A DNA stretch of 64,000 nucleotides from Odobenus rosmarus divergens. Its lineage: Eukaryota; Chordata; Mammalia; Carnivora; Odobenidae. The stretch lies in NCBI RefSeq assembly GCF_000321225.1, contig NW_004450478.1, positions 2,050,906-2,114,905 on the forward strand, read 5' to 3'. The translations under genes and the position numbers were made by a program. Below, one piece after another: positions 1 through 11,298 of this stretch; the stretch's first letter is position 1, and the number at the start of each line of letters is the position of its first letter. The notes beneath the pieces are model-generated. The model did no database searches, was not told the origin of the DNA, and was given only the letters and a program-made list of their open reading frames with translations.

Positions 1-443
1 CAGCCGGCTTCCCCGCTCCGATACCTGGGAGCTCTGCCGCACTCAGGCACCCCCGGTCTTTCTGTGACCCCGAGGGTCCTGAGACCACACTATCCCGCGA
101 GGGTTCCACCCCCCGCTTAGCCACTGGAGTGATGTCCCTCAGCGGAGCTGACTTCTAAAAGTTCCGATTTTGTGCTCCGCGGCTCTATCACTTGCCAGAA
201 GCGGGGGACGGAGGCCCCCTCCCCCGCCGTCAATCCTCCCGAATACTGCCTCAGATTCACTCCTCCGCATGTCCTACCTTCCAGGAAGTGGTCGCTTTTC
301 TGTTCAGAGAGTTGTTGCTATTCTTTTCTTCGATCTCCTGTTGAGTTCATAGGTGTTCAGAATGGTTTGATCCCTATCCAGCTGAATTCCTGAGACCAGA
401 CGAAATCCAGGTCTCCTACTCCTCCGCCATCTTGCTTCTCCCC
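1..443 (-). mobile_element. LINE-1 5' UTR, 5' end of a minus-strand L1 leaving the window
   Basis: Read on the minus strand from about 443, it begins with the typical L1 start: G-rich, then AAGATGGCGGAGGAGTAGGA, and continues through a GC-rich 5' UTR to the left edge. The 5' end is therefore present, unlike most L1 copies, which are 5' truncated. ORF1 and ORF2 would lie left of the window, so completeness cannot be judged. It appears to have inserted into or beside the old L2 that follows. Short open frames here are incidental. Confidence 0.85.
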
Positions 444-449
444 CTCTAG

Positions 450-1335
450 CTTACCTTTTATCCCTAGACTACTCAGCACTAAAAACTTCATCTTCTTATC
501 TCCAATGACCTCACCTCCAATCCACTGGATCCATCCACTGCTCCACCTGTTGGTATTACCCATTATCTTGCATTGCTCTCCCAAGATTTTAAACTCTGAA
601 ATGCCAGTTGCATTGTCAAACTTCTAAATAAATGGCCTATCAGTGCCTCTAACTAACCATGATTAAGACTAAATTCATCATCTTGTCATCTAAACTTGCT
701 CATCACATGGTTTTCCATGTTTCTGGTAGCAGCACCATTACTGCCCAATTAACTAATGTTTTAAAACCTCCAAGTCATTACTCTCCCAAATGCAAATGCT
801 CCTCCATTACCATACTCTTTGAATCTACATTCTGGAATTTAACTAAAGCATTCTAATTCGACCCTTTACGTCCCTCTTCACACCACAAATCTTTCCTATT
901 GCTCTCAGATTGATCTTCCCAATGCCTCACTCTGATCATAGTATTTCTCACTGAAAAGTCTTACCGGCTCCCTTTCTGACTACACAGAATCTAATCCTCT
1001 GGTTTGTTATACAAAGCTTCTGACAAGCTTGTGGGTCAGCTGATTAGGATCTCTTTTCCAGCATGATTTCCAACAACTTCCATAAATCAGCCCTCTGCTT
1101 CAAACAATTTGTTCTACCTAAAATCATCCATCCATGCTTCTCAGCCCCTCCACTTTTCACTTTTCTGTCCTATTTTCAAGTCCCACTTCAAACACCATCC
1201 CCTGCCTTGTAGTCTATTCTAATCTCCCCCCCCCCTTGAGTCACTAAGGTAAATTTCTCCTCCTCCAAACTTCTGTGTCAGTTTCTTCCTCTCTTGTAAC
1301 GCTTTCCTTTTCCTCGTATTTTCATAGAAATGTAT
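450..1335 (+). repeat. Decayed LINE L2 (ORF2 region)
   Basis: The order of weakly conserved phrases follows the L2 consensus as I know it: 'ACTAAATTCATCATCTT' near 668, a 'CAGATTGATCTTCC' phrase near 907, 'CTGATCATAG...CTCACTGAAAAGTC' near 931-960 and a phrase near 1000 matching the 'TACAAGGCCCT' part. It is heavily diverged with no intact frame. The first 200 bases are the weakest part. Confidence 0.55.
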
Positions 1336-1414
1336 AAATATGGCTGATTTTTCATGACGAAATATACAATATAGTGAGACTTTACATTATACATCCCTGT
1401 ATTAGTTATTCATC

Positions 1415-1535
1415 CAATGGTTTGAAATGTTTATTGAGCACCTCACATGTGCTAGGTGATGGGGATAAGTAATGAACAAGATGGCTTTGTCCCTACCCTC
1501 TCAGGGCTTCATTTATATGAAAGACTGTTGATAAG
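1415..1535 (-). repeat. LINE L2 3' end fragment
   Basis: Reads 'TTTATTGAGCACCTCACATGTGCTAGG', then 'GATAAGTAATGAACAAGATGG', the reverse complement of the L2 3' end (CACAGTGCCTGGCACATAGTAGG...AATAAA). Confidence 0.65.
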
Positions 1536-3274
1536 CAAATGACTACGTAGCTGACTAAAACTATGATAAATACTAAAAATAAAAAGTATACAGTGTTATA
1601 TGAATATATAGGAAGTGGACATATATAATAATTTTGCTTTATACTTCAAAACACCCTTTCAAAATGGAGTCATATTTAGTCTAGCTTAAAGGTATTTGCT
1701 AGTTTACTGGAAACTATTTTCCTTGATTTATGGCATGATCTGGCCATGATGAGTAAAGACAATAATATCTGAAGGGCGAAATAGGAAACTAAATTTCCCC
1801 TCCTGGGCAAGCGTAACTGACTAATTTAGCTGCAAACCTAAGGCAGAAGTATAATATTGCATTTTTCTTCCTGTTGTTTTACTCTAGAGCAGCTATTTTC
1901 TGCTTTTACCAGTTGCATGGAGCCATCCATCAATCATGGCCAGTAATCTCCAACAAAATAAGAAGAGCAAAAATATAAAGAGGCAAGTGATTCATCACAA
2001 AGCCTGATGCCAGCTGTAAGGGAAAAAGCCCTTTCTGACTTAGAGCTAGCAGGCACAATAGCACATTATTCCCAAAGGAACTATGACTTGAAATTTCTGA
2101 ATGGGCTCACCACCAGTCTCAGCTGGTAGCCTGCTATGCTATGCATGCACAGGCGTGTAAACTCTTCAAATATTTTTTTTTTCCTCCAGTGTTGGAACTG
2201 TTCCTGGTATTTCTATAATCATCAAAAGACAAGGTTAGATTTTCATTTTTGTTTTCTCCTACTGCATTAATGCTTCTAATTGCGAGAGTATGACGTTACC
2301 TCCGGCTCTCTGAAACAGGGCTTCCTTTCTCAAACACAAGGTACCAGATATATTTTGGCACCTCCGAATGTCAGTACAGGGGTACTGAGAATAACAAGTT
2401 ACAGGCAATTCATAGACATATAAATGGAAGCAAGAAGGCCACCATCAAGGCCACTTTTATAATGTGGCATGCAGGTGAAAGAAGGGACACGAGGACAGAA
2501 AGCAACATTCTAGGTAGAGGCTGCCCCGTTGGGAATGAGACTGCCTAACAGAATTACTCGCACAAAAGGTTACTAGAGAGAACTAGTTATTCTATGGCCC
2601 TGAATTGAAAGGAAAATGCAGTGAACTAATAAAAGCCATTGTCATTGTGTCCTATAATTAAATGTCATTTACACGAACTTAAGGACTATGACGAACACAT
2701 AGGGCATATAAGAAATTGTCTGCAATGAGCCATGAAAGTTGCCTCTGCAACCAGGGGTAAAGGGGGAATGGAAAAATAAAATATGCTTTTCCATGCATGT
2801 CCCCCTTTTTCTTAGGGAAAAAAAAAGAGAATTTTTGTGGCAAGCATATTGGAGACATTGTTGAAGAACAGTTCCTCTTCACATAAAGGTTACCTCTGTA
2901 AAGCTGCCAAGGTCAGTGCCCCGGTGGATTATCTGCCAAGTAAGTGCCAGTTGTGGAATCTATACTGTGGCAGGCATGGGGGCAGGCGGCGTTCTCCCAC
3001 CCTCCTTATGAATCACCGTTCTTTGCTCCTTTGTACAAGAGTTGCCACTTTTCCCACTCGCTGCCCTCCCTTCTCATTGGAGAGGTCTCTTTCCTCACAT
3101 ATGAGCTGAATGTTCCGTTGTTTGCCAGGAAGCCGGGCTTGCTGAATGCTGATTTCATGGAAGTCCCACAAGAGAGGCAAACAGTAATTTCTAAGCAATC
3201 TACATAAAAAGTGACCTTACAAAATATAAAGTGCTCAACTTGGGCCATGATGCATCATTTGTGCTATTTTAGAG
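1536..3274. other. No gene or named repeat recognised
   Basis: AT-rich single-copy-looking sequence. Short open frames of up to 90 codons overlap one another on both strands at 2.8-3.25 kb with no recognisable domain or splice context, so none is called. Confidence 0.5.
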
Positions 3275-3415
3275 GAGGGGAGGAATATACATATACAGAA
3301 TACAGATAGAGATACATACACATATACACACAGACGCACACATATATGTATAAAAATATATATAACATATACATAGACTTTTCCCATATATATATATACA
3401 TATTCATGTTTTTAT
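3275..3415. repeat. AT/CA-rich simple repeat
   Basis: Interrupted runs of (TACA)n, (CA)n and (TA)n in about 140 bases. Confidence 0.8.
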
Positions 3416-4825
3416 TTCCATTTTTTGGTTGAGTGCTTTAAATGGCTTTGTCTTTTATATCCAATGACTTATTTTTTTCTCTTTTTATAAAGAACCACAA
3501 AAAAGGGTAACTTCAAACTAGCTGTTCCCTTTTTCAAATCTCTTCTTCAGTATATTCAGAACACTTAATGTCCAATTTCTAGGATATAATATGATGAAGA
3601 GAAATATTTCATTTTTTTTATTTTGACATATAAAATGAAAAGGGCCATTCAAAAGAAGTATATAAATATTCAATGAAAGATACTCTCCTAATATACAAGA
3701 TATCTTCATAGTTATCTGGATACTGTATTCCTTTCCATAGTCCTCAAATGTAAAAATGTTTAGCATATGTCATCTATAACTATGACCCTTTGGGCATTTA
3801 TTCAAGTTATTTTTATGCTGAGACTTAACAGAAATTAAAAGGAGATTAGGTAATGCTTGTAGGAAGCTGTGTCTTTTTTTCTCTAAATAGCTCCACAAGG
3901 TGAACTGTCACTTACCTTTAGGTCATCGGTCATTAAGGTGCATGTGGCTTGATAAATTCACAGGGCAAACACTGCTTGACTGTAATAACTTGTTTTTACA
4001 GGGCAGAAGGAACGATTTCAGAGTTATATTTTGAATAACACATGTTCATAGGTATAAATCTTCAAAACCCTGGAAAACACAGATTGCCTATAATGAAAAG
4101 CATCCCTTAGTATATCTTAATGTCAACTGTCTATATTGTGCTAAAACACAAACTATGTCCAATTTTCCTCTCCCTGATGTCACACACCTTCTTAATGATG
4201 AAGTAATAAAACTACCCCAAATTGTCCTATTTAATGTTATATGCTCCCATATAATTTTAATTGTACAATTTCACACAAAAGAGGGAAATGTATTTGTTGA
4301 AAAATTCAATACCCAGCTGACACTAAGTTGCAAATTGTGACAAGGACAACCACTGAGAAATGAAATATCCATGTTAGTAGTAATATGATTCCACTATAGA
4401 CATTTTTCATAGTTATTATTCATTTTTCCCACTGTTTTCACTAATGAAGCCAATAAAAGCCATCAAAATTAAATCTGATGGGTAGTCAGATCACTCAGAA
4501 TCTGAGTGAAATAAAGACTTAGTGTAAGCCTGCCTGTTCAGCTCAGCTCAGATCTACAAACAGCTAAGAGCCATTTGGCACTCTGTTGGCAATCTTGGCA
4601 GAGATTTGAAAGATTGAATAGAGATGAATTCTTAATGACTTCCTAACATTTAGGTGGGGGGCTTTTTCCAGAAGAAGATTGAGACACAAGAATTACAATT
4701 ACAGAATAAGGGAATTGGGTACTTTGAGAACTTCCCCTCAGGATGTAAATAGAAGTCAATTGTCAGCAGACTGTAAGATTCTGCCATTAGATTTAAATGA
4801 AAACAAAGGAGTTCTCAATATACAT
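3416..4825. other. No gene or named repeat recognised
   Basis: AT-rich sequence without long frames, a clear repeat or conserved-looking blocks. Confidence 0.5.
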
Positions 4826-4846
4826 TTAAAATATTAGTTTCTTTTA

Positions 4847-5021
4847 GGGGCACCTGGGTGGCTCAGTCAGTTAAGTGTCTGCCTTCAGCTCAGGTCAAGA
4901 TCTCAGGGTCCTGGGATTGAGCCCTATTTGGCTGGCTCTATGCTCAACAAGGAGTCTGCTTCTCCCTCTCCCTCTGTGCTCTCTCTCTCTCTCAAATAAA
5001 TAAATAAAATCTTTAAAAAAA
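4847..5021 (+). mobile_element. Can-SINE (tRNA-Lys-derived carnivore SINE)
   Basis: Head GGGGCACCTGGGTGGCTCAG, CT-rich body, A-rich tail. A perfect 20-bp target-site duplication, TTAAAATATTAGTTTCTTTT, lies at 4826-4845 and 5022-5041, showing a clean L1-driven insertion. Confidence 0.95.
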
Positions 5022-5376
5022 TTAAAATATTAGTTTCTTTTGAACAAAGAGCATTCGTGTTGGTTGTCTTCTGAGACTTCTTAAGATATTTAAAGACAGC
5101 TATGCTCCCTTCTGGAGTCTTCTCCAGCCTAGGTTATCAATTTTCCTTTCTGATAAATTTCAATTGGAAATTACATTGATATTTGATATTTGGTCCTAAT
5201 GCTATGAATCTCTAGGTGGTCAAATCTGAATTTTAAGGAGCTAAAATATTATGTGCTAGATTAAGTATCCTTTGCCCAGTTTGTATATTTTGGAAAGTTG
5301 TTTGAAAATAAGAGTCATCACCAACCATGAGTTTCAGAATGAGAATATCTTTTCCTGTGAAACCACATTTTCCTAG

Positions 5377-5587
5377 GGCACCTGGGTGGCTCAGTCGTTA
5401 AGAGTCTGCCTTGGGCTCAGGTCATGACCCCAGGGTCCTGGGATCAAGCCCCACATCGGGCTCCCTGCTCAGTGGGAAGCCTGCTTCTCCCTCTCCCACT
5501 CCCCTTGCTTGTGTTCCCTTTCTTGCTGTGTCTCTCTCTGTCAAATAAATAAAAATCTTAAAAAAACAAACAAACAAACAAACAAAC
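5377..5587 (+). mobile_element. Can-SINE
   Basis: Typical head and body, ending in an (AAAC)n tail at 5560-5587. Near-duplicated flanks CACATTTTCC and CACATTTTTCC mark the target site. Confidence 0.93.
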
Positions 5588-5609
5588 ACATTTTTCCTTA
5601 AGTCATATT

Positions 5610-5935
5610 GGTCATACCAATATGGAAGGCAATCACCACAAGAGGCTATTTAGCACTTGAACTGTGCCTAGTTCGAGTTGACTTCCCATATGAATATAAA
5701 ATACACACCAGATTTTGAGAATGTCATATGAAAAAAGAATAAAGATACCTCAATACACTTTTTATATTGATTACATGTTGAAATGATATTTTAGATATGT
5801 CATGTTAAATAAAATATATTATTAAAATTAATTCCAATTGTTTGTTTTGTTTTAAAAATATGGCTGCTAGAAAATTTGGAATTACATATGTGGCTTACAT
5901 TGTATATTATGAGATGGTGCTGGTCTACATAGCTG
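5610..5935. mobile_element. Old hAT-Charlie-type non-autonomous DNA transposon
   Basis: Contains the phrases 'TAGCACTTGAACTGTGCCTAG', 'AAAATACACACCAGATTTTGAGA', 'TATTGATTACATGTTGAAATGATA', 'AAATAAAATATATTATTAAAATTAATT' and 'TAGAAAATTTGGAATTACATATGTGGC', which together follow the order of a medium-reiterated hAT-like element whose ends read 'CAGCGCTGTCCAATAG'. Exact subfamily not assigned. Confidence 0.6.
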
Positions 5936-6085
5936 TAGCTAATAACACAGCTGCAAATCCTGAGGAAATCACTCAATGTCTTTTGCCCAGCCCAATTTAT
6001 ACCTTCCATGCAGCCTACAGGGATATTTTGTCTGGGAGATCTATGAAGATCATGGTAGGCAGAATCATTTAACATGCAAAAGATG

Positions 6086-6299
6086 GGGCACCTGGGTGGC
6101 TCAGCTGTTAAGCCACAGGCCTTTGGCTCCAGTCATGATCCCAGGGTCCTGGGAGTGAGTCCTGCATCAAGCTCCCTGCTCAGCACGGAGACTGCTTCTC
6201 CTTCTCCCTCTGCCTCTCCCCCTGTTCGTGCTTGCTTGCACTCTCTCTCTAATAAATAAATAAAATCTTTAAAAAATAAATAAATAAACAAAAACAAAA
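6086..6299 (+). mobile_element. Can-SINE
   Basis: Full head and body. Flanking duplication ACATGCAAAAGATGG (6071-6085) and ACATACAAAAGATGG (from 6300). Confidence 0.94.
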
Positions 6300-7190
6300 A
6301 CATACAAAAGATGGCCCTCAAATCAGTAGTACTGTTATGTTCTTCAGAAAAGAAGGGTCCTTAATAATTGAAGTGATGGGCATAATCTCTGACTTATCCA
6401 GAATCCCAAATTAGAAAGAGGGCCCTGGGACCACAAGCACATCTCAAAATGGGAACAGAAATTCATTATATGAAAACAATCCCTTTAAAATAAACACACA
6501 AAACTACAAAATTTTCTGAACATTGAACTTATCATTTTTTACTCTCAGAGAGCTCCATTTCTGGCTTCTACAGTTTAAAAGGGCAGAATACAAGGACTTT
6601 CTATTAGTGTGGTGTCTACATCTTCAAATATTTGGTAAAGTAAGTACATTTTCAAACAATTTTTCATTTTTAGTTTAAATGCCTCTATATTTCCCTAGAT
6701 CTTTGTCTCCAAAATCAAATTGACATTCCCCATGTATCCCACAGCACTTGTTCCTTTACTGGTCATTATATGAACTAGTAACAAGTCATGAGAGATTTAG
6801 ACTAGGAAAAAAATTCTCTTTCCATAAGGACAGATTTTGATTTGTTAAAATAACTTTCTAGGCCTAAGAGGAAGCCACTCCTCTCAGGATGCCACATCAC
6901 AAACAAGGTTGACTGTGTGGCCCCAATCAGTTATTTTCCTGTTTTTCTCTTCCTTGTTCTTTATTCTTTATCTTATAAAAGCTTCTTCCCAATGGCCTCA
7001 TTTTGCACTTCTTCAAAAGGAGACTACCAGCTTCATGAAATGTTAAATAAAGTTTATCACCTAAACTGTCATCTTTATTTTTTAACAGAATTAATGATTA
7101 TATTTTCTTTACACATACGTAAAAACTTTGCCAATTGCTAGTTTATGTTCAATTCTAAAAGATGTATGTCATGTTTTTAAGCTAACACCT
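6300..7190. other. No gene or named repeat recognised
   Basis: AT-rich; a 74-codon + strand frame at 6917-7141 has no recognisable domain and is not called. Confidence 0.5.
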
Positions 7191-7385
7191 TACTCTACTT
7201 ATTTCATTTAATCCATATCACAAACTTTGTAAATAAGCATTGGTGTCCTCATTTTACAGATGAGGAAACTAAAGACCAACATGGTCAATAATTCACCCAT
7301 ATTCATACAGCCTGTGACAAATGAAGGTCTATCTGGCTCCAAATTTGTTCCCTTTAATCATGTAACTCCACTGCCTTTCAGTGTA
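7190..7385 (-). repeat. MIR SINE
   Basis: The core 'CCTCATTTTACAGATGAGGAAACTAAAG', with flanking 'TTTCATTTAATCC' and later 'TCTGGCTCCAAA', is the reverse complement of the MIR consensus. Confidence 0.8.
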
Positions 7386-8196
7386 TGAATTATGCACACC
7401 AAAACCAGATGGTGCATGTGTTCTAAATTTGCAAAACATTTCATCCGCCTAGTGAAACGTGTGAACAAGAAGAGGACATGATTAGTCATCCTTTAATGTA
7501 AAAATGTTGGATTGCACAAAGGGTACCCTTTTCCTCAAACACAGATCAAGAAACTTGATAAAAATATGTAGCTCAAACCAACTGTATTTTTAATAGAATA
7601 ACAAACCTAAGAACCAAGAGAATATAAAATAGCTAAAAAGCAGAGAATTATGTTATCAATTTAAAAATTTGTCTTTTCCTACTTAATACCAAGTGCTTTG
7701 TATTCATTTCTATCTACACTCTATACACTTTTTAAATATTTATGTTTGACTCACAAAGAGCAATGTATACATGCCATATGATTTTGCCTTCAAATACTAC
7801 TTTTATGCCTTTTTTTCTTTGAGAATTTCTACTAAAATTGCCTTTAGAATGAGTGAATTTTTCCTTTTGGCCATGGAATCCATCTGTCAGTGTGTACAAA
7901 GCCAGGGGGCAATTAACAGAAAGACTAGGATAGAATTTCACTGGAACAAGTAGGGAATATTTCTGATCATTTTTTGAGTAATTTGCTCTTTTTAAACAAA
8001 TATACCTGGCTTAATATAAATTAACAGCTGGTCAGTGCATGACACAATAAAATAATAACAAGTTCCACCCACAAACTAACAGATTGCATTTTAGGTACTA
8101 AAAAAAGGCAGTCAAATTTACTGATTAATTTTTCAGTATCAGAAAAAAAAGACTTCTTGCATGTTTTTTAAGGACTGTATTAAATATAACTTTATT
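7386..8196. other. No gene or named repeat recognised
   Basis: AT-rich sequence; overlapping 60- to 69-codon frames on both strands at 7.73-7.95 kb are unconvincing. Confidence 0.5.
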
Positions 8197-8315
8197 TTTT
8201 TATTTTTAAAGATTTTAATTTTAAGTTATCCCTACACCCAACATGGTGCTTGAACTCATGACCCCAAGATCAAGAGTCACATGCTCTACTGACTGAGCCA
8301 GCCATGTGCCCCTAA
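8197..8315 (-). mobile_element. Older Can-SINE variant, short
   Basis: Minus-strand head ('GGGGCACATGGCTGGCTCAG' from the right end), then 'CTCTTGATCTTGGGGTCATGAG', lacking the CT-rich body of the young copies. Fits an older carnivore SINE subfamily. Confidence 0.8.
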
Positions 8316-8554
8316 ATATAGCTTTAAAGTAAATAAATTAACTTTGACACATAAATTTTAATGTATGTATATATTAATTTAAAGAGTAAGCTCCTTCTAG
8401 ATTCTAAATTGTTTCCAATAGTTTCATGTAGGTCATCTCCTCTCCTTCCATCTTTTGCCATTAATTTATATGTTCCTTAAATATCCAAGCCATGCCTTCT
8501 TTTGTTTATTTTTTTAACAATCTGTGACACAGTAAGAAATATATATTTGGTCTC

Positions 8555-9240
8555 TGTCCCCTGTTCACGGCAAAAGCTCCCAAAACCCTTAGAATTTCCT
8601 GAGTGATAAGGATGAGAGGGGCATTTTTGTTACTTACGATAAGCCCTGCTTAATGATACCTGAATTTATGCTAATGAGGTGATTCTTGCAAAATGGAGAC
8701 TGGTTGCCAAAGGAACCAACTGTGTGATTAGAAGGTTGGAATTTTCAACCCCAACTCTTTAGCTCCAGGGAAAGGAGAGGGGCTAGAGGTTTACTTAATT
8801 ACCAATAGCCAATCATTTAATCAATCGTGCCTATATAATGCAACCTCTATAAAAATCCTAAATTAAGTGGTTTGGAGAGCTTCTGGGTAGGCGGACATAT
8901 GGAAGTGCTGAAAAGGTACCATGCCAGGAGATGACACAGAAACTCCACGCCCCTTCCCCACAGCTTGCTCTATACTTATCTTCCATTTGGTTGCTCCTAG
9001 GTTATATCCTTTTTAATAAGCGGGTAATAGTAAAGTACTTTCTTGAGTTCTGTGAACTGTTCTAGCAAATTATCAAACCCAAGAAGGGGGGTGTGGGAAC
9101 CCCTGATTTAGAGTCAGTTGGTCAGAAGTACCAGAGGTCTGAACTTTCAAGTGGCTTCGGAAGTGGGGGGGACAGTCTTGTGGAACTCTTAGCCTTGGCA
9201 CTAACTCCAGGTAGTTAGTTTCGGAAGTATTATGAGTAGA
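8555..9240 (+). repeat. LTR-like interspersed repeat, family not assigned
   Basis: I recognise the block 'GAGTTCTGTGAACTGTTCTAG', 'CAAATTATCAAACCCAAGAAGGGGG', 'GTGGGAACCCCTGATTTAGAG' and 'CAGTTGGTCAGAAGTACCAGAG' as part of a common mammalian repeat. A TATA-like CTATAAAAATCC near 8848 and a region around 9010 with AATAAG and TAATAG give an LTR-like layout, but it could instead be the 3' region of an old L1M. No coding capacity. Confidence 0.5.
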
Positions 9241-9736
9241 GAAATGTTTTTTTTCTTTTACTATCCCTAGTCTATAAGATTTAACACAGGAGCAACCATA
9301 AAAATACTCACTTCAAATGTTTGAATGTATGCATGAATAAATGACTGAAACAAACAATATAAACAATAAGGAAAATCAGTGTAAACCTAACATATGGAAG
9401 AAAACTTTAAGTTAAGCTAAACACTTTTGGACTATAGAGAATCAACTCAAGGAATACAACATATGAAATTAAACATTATCATTGTCTTTCATTTTTTTCC
9501 TTTAGTCCTCTTATAAAAAGGCCTATTGACTCCTAGGGCCTCACACAAATACAATTTTTATAACCTAGCATATGAAATAATATGTTAGCTATAAATGTAT
9601 TAAAATATTTACCTACTTTTCAAAAAAAAATTTGCCTACATTTCCATATTTGAATTATCTTAGTATTTTTATTTGCTTTTATTTTTATTTTTTATAGCCA
9701 CTGTATTTTTTTTAGCCACTGTATTTTACTTGCGTT

Positions 9737-9751
9737 TAGATGCTTTGTACA
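9737..9751. repeat. Left target-site duplication of the U4 pseudogene
   Basis: 15 bp; 14 of 15 match the right copy at 9813-9827. Confidence 0.85.
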
Positions 9752-9752
9752 A

Positions 9753-9812
9753 AGCTTTGCACAGTGGCAGTATCGTAGCCAATGAGTTTTATCCAAGGCG
9801 CATTATTGCGAA
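9753..9812 (+). pseudogene. Truncated U4 snRNA retropseudogene
   Basis: From AGCTTTGCACAGTGGCAGTA on, the sequence matches the first 60 or so bases of vertebrate U4 spliceosomal RNA with about five differences (one a lost G in GGCGCG), through 'ATTATTGC', then stops. The remaining 80 or so bases of U4, including the 3' stem-loops and Sm site, are missing and there is no poly(A) tail. The insert is flanked by a near-perfect direct repeat, TAGATGCTTTGTACA (9737-9751) and TAGATGCTTTCTACA (9813-9827), marking a retrotransposition target site. It cannot make a working U4, and no snRNA promoter was looked for beyond the repeat. Confidence 0.9.
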
Positions 9813-9827
9813 TAGATGCTTTCTACA
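9813..9827. repeat. Right target-site duplication of the U4 pseudogene
   Basis: Directly abuts the end of the U4 match. A chance likeness of the following ACAGAGACCTGA to the U4 3' end is explained by this repeat. Confidence 0.85.
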
Positions 9828-9989
9828 GAGACCTGATCCAACTTCAGTAAAATAATGGCATAAAATGCCCTAGCCTTCCTAGTATGGGTTGAAGGTAAAG
9901 AAGTAAACTTGTGGTTATTCAATATTGCTTATTATTTAGTCTTTTATGGGTTTTTTTTTTCAGATGATAGTGGCTTCATAAAATGTATT

Positions 9990-10183
9990 TTTTTAAATAA
10001 TGAACACCAGTGAGCTTTATTTGGGGGGGGAGGGGCAGAGGGAGACAGAGAATCTTTAGCAGGCTCCACACTCAGAGCAGAGCCCAACGGGGGACTTGAT
10101 CTCACAACCCTGAGATCATGACCTGAGCCAAAATCAAGAGTCAGTCAAACACTTATAACTGACTGAGCCACCCAGGTGCCCCA
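9990..10183 (-). mobile_element. Can-SINE, diverged
   Basis: Minus-strand head 'GGGGCACCTGGGTGGCTCAG' at the right end, body with 'CAGGGTTGTGAGATCAAG', degraded tail on the left. Confidence 0.9.
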
Positions 10184-11110
10184 AAATGTCTATATTTTAA
10201 AACATTGGATCTTTGGGTATTTTTTATCCTTGGGGTTTAGGCGTGGGGGTGAAGAGAATGGGTATGTGACCAGTGGCTGTAATGGGCAAAAGGAGGCTCC
10301 ATTTATCATGAATGAGCACAGACCTATTGGTATTTCTTACTAGCATTTTATGATTTAGGTTATTTATTAACTCAGGGAGAATTAGCATCTTCACAAATTG
10401 CATCTTTGTAATCTAGAGCATAGTAGTACATTTCCATTTTTTAAAATATTCTAGACTTTATGGGTATGTGTGTCTCTTGAAGAGCTTTTAATAATTCTTT
10501 GGATAAATTGTGCACATTTTATGTTAAATTATTCCTACCTACATTATCTTTTAGCTGTTTTTGAAAATCTCTATTTTCTTTATCCATCCTTTTATTTTTA
10601 ACTTTTTAATCACTTATTTAGTATGGTGGTCTAAGTCCTATTAAATTATTTGACATCTTCTCTCTTCTCATATCTTAATTATTTATCCTGTTGTCTGTTT
10701 TCTTAGTTTTGGGTATATGTTTCTCCTGAAAACTGAGAAGTGTTATATTCTTTTCTACTTGTTACCTATATAACTTTATGTATTAAACTTACCATGTTCA
10801 TTTGGGGCGATATATTTCTAAATTTCCTTCTGAAAATTATTAATATATTTTATCTGTACCCCCCTCCATTTCCTTCTCCAACTTATTTTAGGTACTTTTA
10901 ATACCTTAATATATTTCTTAGTTTTTGCATTTGTGCTGATATAGTTATATATACCTTAACTGGTTTATAGGCTTACAACTGTTATCTTCAGCTAATAAAA
11001 ATAAGGAAATTGGTGCATTGACAGCAGCTCCCATTTTCTTTCTCCTTTGCCTCCTACTGTTTTTTTTTATTAGATCATCGCCTTCCCTGCCTTCTAATTT
11101 TTCCTTCAGT
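10184..11110. other. T-rich sequence, possibly part of an old antisense L1
   Basis: Very T-rich on the + strand without a clear consensus match; may belong with the decayed L1 at 12.4-13.7 kb. No gene seen. Confidence 0.4.
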
Positions 11111-11117
11111 TATGTTG

Positions 11118-11298
11118 TGGCTCTCAACATTGGCTGCCCTTTAAAGTCACCCGGGCAGATTTTGAAACATACCAATGACTGGGCTCCAGCCCAGAACTAT
11201 TAAAGAAAAACCCACAGACATGGATTTGGGGCACTGGTAGGACTTAAGAGTTCCATAGGTGGTTCTAATAGACAGCCAGGCTTGAGAACCACTGATTC
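11118..11298. mobile_element. MER5-type DNA transposon (hAT-Charlie)
   Basis: Left end 'CTGCCCTTTAAAGTCACC', right end 'AGCCAGGCTTGAGAACCACTG', the MER5A terminal inverted repeat (CAGTGGTTCTCAA). Confidence 0.75.

Noticed and set aside
9821..9836. TTCTACAGAGACCTGA resembling the 3' end of U4
   Set aside because: Explained by the right target-site duplication plus host sequence; the same bases occur left of the insert.
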